Shown here piece after piece: positions 5,145-11,487 of a DNA stretch of 13,962 bases. Both the position numbers and the translations under genes were made by a program. Under the pieces are notes generated by a model. It ran no database searches. It saw nothing but the letters and a program-made list of their open reading frames with translations, and was not told the DNA's origin. Every line of letters starts with the position of its first letter. Positions within the stretch are counted from its first letter, which is position 1. This DNA is from CAZOSF01 sp964582415. Its GTDB lineage: Bacteria > Bacteroidota > Bacteroidia > Flavobacteriales > Flavobacteriaceae. The stretch covers positions 1-13,962 of the forward strand of contig CAZOSF010000062.1 in NCBI GenBank assembly GCA_964582415.1, read 5' to 3'.

Positions 5145-7922
5145 TTAAATTTTATCTTTTAAATATTCTCCCGTAAACGAAGTGGAATGTTTAGCCACTT
5201 CTTCTGGAGTGCCCATGATAACCACTTCACCCCCTTTTTCCCCGCCCTCTGGACCAAGATCGATTACATGGTCGGCACATTTGATCAAGTCGATGTTGTG
5301 CTCCACCACGATCACCGTATGTCCTTTGTCCAATAGGGCATAGAAGGAGGTAAGCAATTTTTGGATATCGTGAAAATGCAATCCGGTAGTTGGCTCATCA
5401 AAGATGAAAAGGGTTTTCTCTTTGGTGTCTCCCTTGATCAAGAAAGAAGCCAACTTAATACGTTGGGCTTCCCCACCGGAAAGGGTAGAGGAGCTTTGCC
5501 CGAGCTGCACGTATCCTAGTCCGACGTCCTGCAAGGGTTTCAGTTTTCCTACGATTTTTTCTTCGCCATGCTCATGAAAAAAGGCAATCGCATCATCGAT
5601 GGTCATGCTCAACACATCGTAAATACTCTTCTCATGGAATTTTACCTCAAGGACTTCCTTTTTGAAACGTTTTCCGCTACAGGTTTCACATTCCAAATGC
5701 ACGTCGGCCATAAACTGCATCTCGATGGTGACTTCCCCTTCGCCTTTACAGGTCTCACAACGACCCCCATCCACATTAAAACTGAAATGTTTGGCTTGAT
5801 ACCCACGAATATCACTTAGTTTCTGGGAAGCAAATAGATTTCGGATATCATCGTAGGCTTTGATATACGTCACAGGGTTCGATCTACTGGAACGACCAAT
5901 AGGATTCTGGTCGATAAATTCCACACCGGCAATTTTCTTGATATCGCCTTTCAACTCGGTAAACTGACCCGGTTTTTCTCCATAGCCACCGATTTCACGT
6001 AGCAGGGCAGGATAGAGGATCTTTTTCACCAAGGTACTTTTCCCACTTCCGGAAACCCCAGTTACTGCAGTGAATACCCCTAGGGGGAACCGAACATTGA
6101 TATTTTTAAGATTGTTATGTCGTGCACCGATGATTTCAATAGCCGAGGAGGAGGTACGACGTTTTTTTGGGACCTCGATCACCATTTCCCCGTTGAGGTA
6201 TTTTGCCGTTAGCGAATCACTCTTCAGAATTTCTTCAAAAGTACCCTGAGCTACGATCTCCCCACCGAACGTACCCGCTTCAGGTCCGATATCGATAATG
6301 GAATCGGCAGCTTTCATAATTTCTTCATCGTGTTCCACTACAATCACGGTATTTCCTAAATCCCGCAAAGATTTCAGCACACCGATCAAACGTTCCGTGT
6401 CTTTCGGATGCAAGCCAATACTGGGCTCATCTAAAATGTACATGGATCCTACCAAACTACTTCCTAAAGAAGTGGCTAGGTTGATACGTTGGGATTCCCC
6501 TCCAGAAAGCGTGTTGCTTTTTCGATTAAGGGTAAGATAACTCAACCCCACATCCATCAAGAACCGCAAGCGGTTGTTGATTTCCAAGAGGAGTCGTTTG
6601 GAAACCTTTTGTTCGTATTCGTTCAGTTGCAACTGCTCGAAGAAATCGGCCACTTTATGCAATGGCAGCTCCACCAGTTCAGTAATCGATTTACCTCCTA
6701 TTTTTACATAGGTGGCTTCTTTTCTCAGGCGTTTTCCGTTACAGGTATGGCATTTGGTTTTTCCGCGGTAACGGGAGAGCATGACGCGATTTTGTATTTT
6801 ATAGCTTTTCGATTCCAAAAACTCGAAGAAACTGTTCAAGCCTTCAAAGTATTGATTGCCATCCCACACCAATTGCTTCTGTTCTGCGGTGAGTTGGAAC
6901 CAGGGTTTGTGAATGGGAAAATCGAATTTATAGGCATTGTTTACCAAATCATCCCGATAGGTTCCCATGCTTTCGCCCCTCCAGGGAAAAATAGCGTTTT
7001 CATAAATGGAAAGTCCGGTATTGGGAATAACAAGATCTTCATCGATACCAATCACATCTCCATAGCCCTCACAAGTGGGACAGGCCCCGTAGGGGTTATT
7101 GAAGCTGAATAGATGTACATTGGGCTCCAGAAAGGTCATGCCATCGGTTTCAAACCGATTGTTGAATTCCCTATGAGAGCCATCAGAAAGCTTTTCGATG
7201 TAAAGTTCACCCTTTCCTTCATAGAAGGCGATTTCCACGGCATCTGCCAATCGGTTGAGGAAATCCTCATCCTTTTGGGTAATTATCCGGTCGACCACCA
7301 AGTCGATGTCTTTTGGTAAGGAATTTCCCTTGATGTCATCCAGACGTACTACTTCTCCCGCAATTTTTACACGGGCATATCCTTGTTGCGCCAGGGCTTT
7401 CAATTTGCTATCCATGGCGCGGCCTTCCTCCAAATGGATGGGAGCCAACAGCAACAACTTTTCCCCTTCTGGAAACGTAAGGATATAATCTACCACATCG
7501 CTTACGCGGTCTTTCTTCACGACATTCCCTGAAATGGGAGAGTAGGTTTTGCCAATTCGAGTAAACAACAATTTCAGGTAATCGTAGATCTCTGTTGAGG
7601 TACCCACGGTAGAACGTGGATTGGTGGCATTTACCTTTTGTTCGATGGCAATGGCCGGGGCAATCCCTTTAATGGCATCCACTTTAGGTTTGTCCAAACG
7701 GCCCAAAAACTGACGTGCGTAGGAAGAAAGACTTTCCACATACCGTCTTTGCCCTTCTGCATATAAGGTGTCAAACGCCAGGCTGGATTTTCCCGATCCC
7801 GACAGCCCAGTAATAACCACCAATTGATTCCGAGGAATGGCCACAGTGATATTCTTCAAATTGTGCAATTTGGCTCCTTGGATAAGAATGTGTTTCTTGG
7901 TGTCTACGGCAATTTCGGGCAC
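5145..7922 (-). CDS. uvrA: Excinuclease ABC subunit A
   Basis: This is the DNA-damage sensor of nucleotide excision repair: a dimeric ABC ATPase that loads UvrB at lesions. The 925-residue protein is full length and intact. The first ATPase has Walker A G-L-S-G-S-G-K-S-S (39-47), signature L-S-G-G-E (472-476) and Walker B L-D-E-P (497-500). The second has Walker A G-V-S-G-S-G-K-S-T (622-630), L-S-G-G-E (814-818) and F-D-E-P (841-844). The zinc ligands pair as C281/C284 with C391/C394, and C722/C725 with C745/C748. The UvrB-binding and insertion regions lie between the first Walker A and the signature. The start is GTG at 7922; no in-frame ATG exists between it and an upstream in-frame stop. 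A TATCTTTG element ends 28 nt upstream. There is a possible paralogue question (flavobacteria often have two uvrA genes), but the repair assignment is secure. Confidence 0.97.
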   Translation of the reverse strand: MPEIAVDTKKHILIQGAKLHNLKNITVAIPRNQLVVITGLSGSGKSSLAFDTLYAEGQRRYVESLSSYARQFLGRLDKPKVDAIKGIAPAIAIEQKVNATNPRSTVGTSTEIYDYLKLLFTRIGKTYSPISGNVVKKDRVSDVVDYILTFPEGEKLLLLAPIHLEEGRAMDSKLKALAQQGYARVKIAGEVVRLDDIKGNSLPKDIDLVVDRIITQKDEDFLNRLADAVEIAFYEGKGELYIEKLSDGSHREFNNRFETDGMTFLEPNVHLFSFNNPYGACPTCEGYGDVIGIDEDLVIPNTGLSIYENAIFPWRGESMGTYRDDLVNNAYKFDFPIHKPWFQLTAEQKQLVWDGNQYFEGLNSFFEFLESKSYKIQNRVMLSRYRGKTKCHTCNGKRLRKEATYVKIGGKSITELVELPLHKVADFFEQLQLNEYEQKVSKRLLLEINNRLRFLMDVGLSYLTLNRKSNTLSGGESQRINLATSLGSSLVGSMYILDEPSIGLHPKDTERLIGVLKSLRDLGNTVIVVEHDEEIMKAADSIIDIGPEAGTFGGEIVAQGTFEEILKSDSLTAKYLNGEMVIEVPKKRRTSSSAIEIIGARHNNLKNINVRFPLGVFTAVTGVSGSGKSTLVKKILYPALLREIGGYGEKPGQFTELKGDIKKIAGVEFIDQNPIGRSSRSNPVTYIKAYDDIRNLFASQKLSDIRGYQAKHFSFNVDGGRCETCKGEGEVTIEMQFMADVHLECETCSGKRFKKEVLEVKFHEKSIYDVLSMTIDDAIAFFHEHGEEKIVGKLKPLQDVGLGYVQLGQSSSTLSGGEAQRIKLASFLIKGDTKEKTLFIFDEPTTGLHFHDIQKLLTSFYALLDKGHTVIVVEHNIDLIKCADHVIDLGPEGGEKGGEVVIMGTPEEVAKHSTSFTGEYLKDKI

Positions 7923-7950
7923 GATGAACTTTGATTTTTGATGAATTTTG

Positions 7951-7958
7951 CAAAGATA
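7951..7958 (-). promoter_or_regulatory. Bacteroidota -7 promoter element for uvrA
   Basis: The minus strand reads TATCTTTG, a full match to the TAnnTTTG -7 consensus of Bacteroidota housekeeping promoters. It would start transcription near 7944, leaving a leader of about 22 nt. A well-spaced -33 TTG was not found; a TTTG at 7976-7973 is only 14 nt away, closer than usual. Confidence 0.5.
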
Positions 7959-7993
7959 CCAATTCGCTCAGACAAATCGAAAGGCGAGGTCGA

Positions 7994-8025
7994 TGAACAA
8001 TGAACAATTAACAATTAGAAATTAG
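7994..8025. repeat. Degenerate heptanucleotide tandem repeat, cut by the gap
   Basis: The 7-bp units are TGAACAA, TGAACAA, TTAACAA, TTAGAAA and then TTAG, where the N run begins. The stretch CAATTAGAAATTA (8012-8024) recurs exactly at the right end of the window (13950-13962). Confidence 0.8.
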
Positions 8026-8125
8026 NNNNNNNNNNNNNNNNNNNNNNNNNNNNNNNNNNNNNNNNNNNNNNNNNNNNNNNNNNNNNNNNNNNNNNNNNNN
8101 NNNNNNNNNNNNNNNNNNNNNNNNN
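8026..8125. other. Scaffold gap (100 N)
   Basis: This is exactly 100 N, a gap of unknown true length lying between uvrA and the sigma-factor gene. It starts inside a heptanucleotide repeat, which probably caused the assembly break. Confidence 0.95.
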
Positions 8126-8207
8126 CAACTATTTGAATATGATAATGTTAAAATTCCAAATTAAGTGGTTGATTTTCACATTATTTAAAGAAAAACCCCA
8201 CAATTTC

Positions 8208-8239
8208 TTGCGATTGAAAAAATATTGTTGTTATATTTA
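8208..8239 (+). promoter_or_regulatory. Possible promoter of the ECF sigma-factor gene
   Basis: TTG (8208-8210) and TATATTTA (8232-8239) are separated by 21 nt, within the flavobacterial TTG-N17-23-TAnnTTTG range, but the last base of the -7 box is A instead of G. Transcription would begin near 8246, giving a leader of about 95 nt. The rest of 8126-8207 is AT-rich and shows nothing recognisable. Confidence 0.35.
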
Positions 8240-8280
8240 CCTCAGCAAACACAAAAATCGTTGCCTATAGCATACCATTA

Positions 8281-8339
8281 CTTTTAAATAAACAAGTCGC
8301 TAAACAACCGAAAACCAAAAGTTGTTTATTTATTAAAAG
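8281..8339 (+). promoter_or_regulatory. AU-rich leader hairpin ending 1 nt before the sigma-factor start
   Basis: CTTTTAAATAAACAA (8281-8295) pairs with TTGTTTATTTATTAAAAG (8322-8339). The core AAATAAACAA/TTGTTTATTT is 10 bp and perfect, extended by CTTTTAA/TTAAAAG across a small bulge. The 26-nt loop contains AACCGAAAACCAAAAG. If transcribed, it would hold the region just ahead of the ATG at 8341 in a weak, AU-only stem. Confidence 0.5.
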
Positions 8340-8340
8340 T

Positions 8341-8931
8341 ATGGATATGGAACAAAGCACTAGCTGTGATGCGCTCTTGGTGAGCGATTACATGAAAGGG
8401 AACGAAGCTGCACTGTGTGAGTTAATCTCCCGTCACAAAGACAAAATCTATCGTTTTATTTATTCTAAGGTGTACGACAAGGATGTCGCCGAGGATATAT
8501 TTCAAGATACCTTCATCAAAGTAATTCGCACACTAAAACGGGGTGCCTATAACGAAGAGGGAAAGTTTCTACCCTGGGTAATGCGCATTGCTCATAATTT
8601 GGTCATCGATCATTTCCGAAAGAACAATCGTATGCCCAAATTCGAAAATAAAGACGATTTTAATATTTTTTCCGTGCTCAGTGATGGGAATTTAAATGCA
8701 GAAAAAGCCCTAATAAAGGATCAAGTAGAAACCGATGTGAGAAGGCTCATTGAAGAACTACCGGAAGATCAGAAAGAGGTACTGATTATGCGTATTTACA
8801 AGGAAATGAGCTTTAAGGAAATCAGTGAGCAAACAGGGGTGAGCATCAACACGGCATTGGGTAGAATGCGCTATGCCTTGATCAATCTCAGGAAGGTAAT
8901 TGAGAAACATAATATTATTTTGACAAATTGA
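8341..8931 (+). CDS. ECF-type RNA polymerase sigma factor
   Basis: This 196-residue sigma-70-family protein has only regions 2 and 4. Region 2 (about 27-97) includes D-V-A-E-D-I-F-Q-D-T-F-I-K-V and F-L-P-W-V-M-R-I-A-H-N-L-V-I-D-H-F-R-K, the core-binding and -10-recognition helices. Region 4 (about 134-186) begins E-E-L-P-E-D-Q-K-E-V and has the helix-turn-helix F-K-E-I-S-E-Q-T-G-V-S-I-N-T-A-L-G-R-M-R. It should direct polymerase to a small regulon. No anti-sigma factor with a membrane segment is adjacent, and no FecR/TonB pair is next to it, so control may lie in expression, perhaps through the leader hairpin. Start choice: ATG at 8341 or at 8347 (M-D-M-E), not distinguishable. The 50-residue gene 58 nt downstream may belong to the same transcript. 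Confidence 0.93.
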   Translation: MDMEQSTSCDALLVSDYMKGNEAALCELISRHKDKIYRFIYSKVYDKDVAEDIFQDTFIKVIRTLKRGAYNEEGKFLPWVMRIAHNLVIDHFRKNNRMPKFENKDDFNIFSVLSDGNLNAEKALIKDQVETDVRRLIEELPEDQKEVLIMRIYKEMSFKEISEQTGVSINTALGRMRYALINLRKVIEKHNIILTN

Positions 8932-8989
8932 TACAATAAACTGATTTTGTCTGCGTTATCTTGTAACATTAACCTCAAAATAACGCTCT

Positions 8990-9142
8990 ATGGCAAAACT
9001 GTACTCTGAACCTTCACGTGCGGAACGCGTGAATCAAAACTTAGTTCCGAAAGAAGAAACCATACGTTTTCTTCTGGATTACTCGAAGGCTTTAAGTGTT
9101 ATAGATTACCATAATTTGAAGTTTGAAGCACTTCTAAACTAA
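8990..9142 (+). CDS. Small conserved-looking protein, 50 residues
   Basis: The product is MAKLYSEPSRAERVNQNLVP followed by KEETIRFLLDYSKALSVIDY and HNLKFEALLN. It is soluble and charged, with no membrane segment, no cysteine and a likely helix at residues 22-37. The coding case is its clean ATG, a plausible protein composition, its place directly between the sigma-factor gene and a strong terminator 11 nt after its stop, and my recollection of near-identical short proteins beside sigma factors in other flavobacteria (recall, not checked). The function is unknown. It could be a sigma-factor partner or an unrelated small protein. Confidence 0.75.
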   Translation: MAKLYSEPSRAERVNQNLVPKEETIRFLLDYSKALSVIDYHNLKFEALLN

Positions 9143-9153
9143 ACTTTGGAAAG

Positions 9154-9186
9154 AACCCCGGTTACTGATTGTTGCCGGGGTTTTTT
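9154..9186 (+). terminator. Rho-independent terminator after the sigma-factor/small-protein unit
   Basis: AACCCCGG (9154-9161) pairs with CCGGGGTT (9175-9182), an 8-bp GC-rich stem with a 13-nt loop, followed by a run of T to 9186. It closes the transcript that contains 8341-9142. Confidence 0.9.
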
Positions 9187-9356
9187 ATGCCTTTTAACGA
9201 CGTAGGACATCCGTCTTAGCCGCTTGAATTTCAAATAGGTGCCCCTTTTTACTTTTCCTTTCAAAATTTTTTATCTCGCCCCTCCAACTTTTACCATTTT
9301 TTTACTATCAATTCGATTCCCTGCACTACATTCGCGAGCCAAATTTTTGAATCGAA
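9187..9356. other. Intergenic stretch without recognisable gene
   Basis: This is an AT-rich spacer of about 170 bp before the P-loop protein gene. TACATTCG near 9328-9335 resembles a -7 box with one mismatch, but no matching -33 was seen. No repeat or RNA gene was recognised. Confidence 0.5.
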
Positions 9357-10418
9357 ATGAAAAAACTAAAACAAGGGTATCGCATCCCAAGTGCTGCGTA
9401 TACAATTCAGCAAAATCAAATTCGTGGATACATACCTATCGACCGCGCACCGAAGATCGGTGATGTCATGTACGGAGAAGTGCTTTCCCTAGGTCAGCAC
9501 AGTTCCTTAGAGAATGCACACGGTCGCATCCATACCATGCATGCCGGGACCAAGGCAGTTTTTGTTTTTGGGAACCGCTACGCTCCCGATTATTACGAAG
9601 GGGTAATTCCAACAGAAGCTTCCTTCGATACCGTAGATCTTCTAGCGCGTTCCGGATTGGTAGGAAAAGTCCTTTCCAAAAGCGCCAAGGTGATTTCCCC
9701 AACCAAAATTAAAGTTTTGGGATATGCCTGCGATTCGCATGGAAAAGTTTTGAATACCGTAGATCATCCTATCATCGTACCCAAACAGACAGAAAAGAAA
9801 TTTCCTCGTGCAAAGCTGATCCTCGTTATCGGTACGGCCATGAACTCTGGTAAAAGTGCTGCCGCAACAGCTTGTGTTTATGCACTTTCTACTCATAATA
9901 AAAAAGTACGGGCGGCCAAAGTAACCGGTACGGCGAGCTTAAAGGACATTCTAAGCATGAACGATGCAGGCGCCAAACAATTTGCCGATTTCACCTATTT
10001 GGGGTATCCTTCCACGTATCTTCTGGAGGAAGAGGAAGTACTGCATGTATTCAATACCTTAGATTTGAAATATGCCAACAACAAGGACAATTTCTGGGTG
10101 GTGGAGTTTGCCGATGGCATCAACCAGCGCGAAACCGCCATGCTACTGCAACACCCCGATGTACGCAGTCGTATTCATAAACTGATCTTTTGTGCAGCCG
10201 ACTCATTTGGAGCCATCGGAGGTCTGCAGGTGCTTCGAGATACCTTCGATTTGGTACCCGATGCCATCTCAGGGGTGTGTTCCAGTTCCCCTTTACACAT
10301 TAAAGAGTTAAGTGCGTACACCGACATCCCAGTATTCAATAGTTTGAACATAAATTCAAATGAATTGCATTCTTTGTTGAGCACGCCTAGAAAACGACAA
10401 AAAGATTCCGGAAAATGA
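9357..10418 (+). CDS. Two-domain P-loop protein, possibly DUF1611-like
   Basis: This is a 353-residue cytoplasmic protein without a signal peptide. Residues ~1-140 form a beta-rich domain (G-D-V-M-Y-G-E-V, G-R-I-H-T-M-H-A-G-T-K-A-V-F-V). Residues ~150-340 form a P-loop NTPase-like domain: L-I-L-V-I-G-T-A-M-N-S-G-K-S gives Walker A G-T-A-M-N-S-G-K-S (159-167), W-V-V-E-F-A-D-G (247-254) is a candidate Walker B, and D-A-I-S-G-V-C-S-S follows near 302-310. The layout resembles DUF1611 or MobB/dethiobiotin-synthetase-type P-loop folds, whose known members include amide-forming or acyl-transfer enzymes such as DgcN. I cannot name the exact family. Its stop overlaps the start of the isoaspartyl peptidase gene by 4 nt (ATGA), implying translational coupling and a shared pathway, perhaps of an amino-acid or peptide derivative. 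Confidence 0.85.
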   Translation: MKKLKQGYRIPSAAYTIQQNQIRGYIPIDRAPKIGDVMYGEVLSLGQHSSLENAHGRIHTMHAGTKAVFVFGNRYAPDYYEGVIPTEASFDTVDLLARSGLVGKVLSKSAKVISPTKIKVLGYACDSHGKVLNTVDHPIIVPKQTEKKFPRAKLILVIGTAMNSGKSAAATACVYALSTHNKKVRAAKVTGTASLKDILSMNDAGAKQFADFTYLGYPSTYLLEEEEVLHVFNTLDLKYANNKDNFWVVEFADGINQRETAMLLQHPDVRSRIHKLIFCAADSFGAIGGLQVLRDTFDLVPDAISGVCSSSPLHIKELSAYTDIPVFNSLNINSNELHSLLSTPRKRQKDSGK

Positions 10419-11350
10419 AACCTTTTGCCATAGCGATCCACGGCGGTGCTGGGACGATTCTTAAAGGTAAAATGACCAAGAAGAAAGCCCAAGCCTACAG
10501 AACTACCCTCAAAAGTGCGTATACCAAAGGGTATGCGGTGTTGGAGAAGGGAGGTAGTTCCTTAAATGCCGTAAAGGAAGCTATTTTGGTTTTGGAAGAC
10601 AGTCCCTTGTTCAACGCAGGAACAGGATCGGTTTTTACGCACGACGGAACCATAGAAATGGATGCAGCCTTAATGGAGGGCAAAAAATTAATGGCGGGTG
10701 CCATCGCAGCCGTCCCCTTTATTAAAAATCCAATACTGCTAGCACACGCTGTTTTAAAACAAGGGGACCATGTGCTGATTAGTGGGGAAAAGGCATTGGA
10801 ATTTGCCAAAATGAAGAAATTGGAAATAAAACCCCAGTCGTATTTCGAGACCGACGACCGACGACAACAATGGTTACGCGCCCTGGAAAAGGATGTTCTC
10901 AGTTTGGATCACGATGAAGGGGAAGGACAAAAATTTGGAACCGTGGGTGCTGTAGCCCTGGATAAGAAAGGAAATTTGGCGGCCGGCACCTCTACCGGAG
11001 GCATGGTCAATAAAAAGTATGGCCGCATAGGGGATAGTCCGCTTATCGGTACCGGTACCTATGCGAATAATGAAACATGTGCCATTTCCTGTACTGGATA
11101 CGGAGAATATTTTATAAGGAAAGTAGTCGCACATGAGATTTCTTCCATGATGAAGTATGCCAACGTTTCTTTGGAAGAGGCTGCCAGAAAAATATTGCTT
11201 CAGGAAATTCCTAAGATGGGGGGACGAGGAGGTCTGATCGGAATAGATCGTTCTGGTGCCATTGTGTTGCCCTTTACTACCCGAGGCATGTACCGCGGAT
11301 TCAAACATTCCAACGGCAACGAATTCGTTGGCATCTTCGACTCCGAATAG
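10415..11350 (+). CDS. Isoaspartyl peptidase / plant-type L-asparaginase (Ntn hydrolase)
   Basis: This 311-residue precursor belongs to the N-terminal-nucleophile family of EcAIII/IaaA. Such enzymes split isoaspartyl (beta-Asp-X) dipeptides and, more weakly, L-asparagine. Key parts are H-G-G-A-G (9-13), N-A-G-T-G-S near 67-72, and the autoprocessing site G-T-V-G-A-V-A-L-D (175-183) with T176 as predicted nucleophile after cleavage. Also present are G-T-S-T-G-G (191-196), R-I-G-D-S-P (204-209) and G-T-G-T-Y-A (212-217). The glycine and arginine contacts for the alpha-carboxylate appear intact. There is no signal peptide, so it is cytoplasmic. It overlaps the P-loop protein gene by 4 nt. Cyanophycin or isoaspartyl repair roles are both possible; no cyanophycin synthetase or cyanophycinase gene is in the window. 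Confidence 0.93.
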   Translation: MKPFAIAIHGGAGTILKGKMTKKKAQAYRTTLKSAYTKGYAVLEKGGSSLNAVKEAILVLEDSPLFNAGTGSVFTHDGTIEMDAALMEGKKLMAGAIAAVPFIKNPILLAHAVLKQGDHVLISGEKALEFAKMKKLEIKPQSYFETDDRRQQWLRALEKDVLSLDHDEGEGQKFGTVGAVALDKKGNLAAGTSTGGMVNKKYGRIGDSPLIGTGTYANNETCAISCTGYGEYFIRKVVAHEISSMMKYANVSLEEAARKILLQEIPKMGGRGGLIGIDRSGAIVLPFTTRGMYRGFKHSNGNEFVGIFDSE

Positions 11351-11389
11351 ATTGAATTTTTTATCAAAAAAACGTTAGTTAGTGCTTAT

Positions 11390-11416
11390 TGAGGAGGTTA
11401 TAGAGTAACCTCCTCA
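11390..11416. terminator. Perfect 11-bp hairpin between peptidase and receptor genes
   Basis: TGAGGAGGTTA (11390-11400) pairs with TAACCTCCTCA (11406-11416) around a 5-nt loop TAGAG. It lies 40 nt after the peptidase stop and 71 nt before the receptor start. There is no U-tract directly behind it on either strand, so it may be a weak terminator, an attenuator or an operator. Confidence 0.45.
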
Positions 11417-11487
11417 TTCATAGATAAATATTTTGCGTACCTTTCCTTAGCCTTTTCTTGGAAACGGCATCAACTAACTACAACCAA

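Noticed and set aside
6489..7112. 207-codon open frame on the plus strand opposite uvrA
   Set aside because: It lies wholly antisense to a well-conserved, intact uvrA, and its product resembles no family. It is a codon-bias shadow.
8341..9142. FecI/FecR/TonB-type surface-signalling locus
   Set aside because: The downstream gene is only 50 residues with no membrane segment, and the TonB receptor lies over 2 kb away behind a terminator and two unrelated genes.
10415..11350. Part of a cyanophycin operon
   Set aside because: No cyanophycin synthetase or cyanophycinase is visible. An isoaspartyl peptidase alone is too common to support the claim.
11458..11487. TTG start 30 nt upstream for the TonB receptor
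   Set aside because: It would put ten polar residues in front of a normal signal peptide. ATG at 11488 follows an A-rich ACAACCAA leader and gives a standard export signal.
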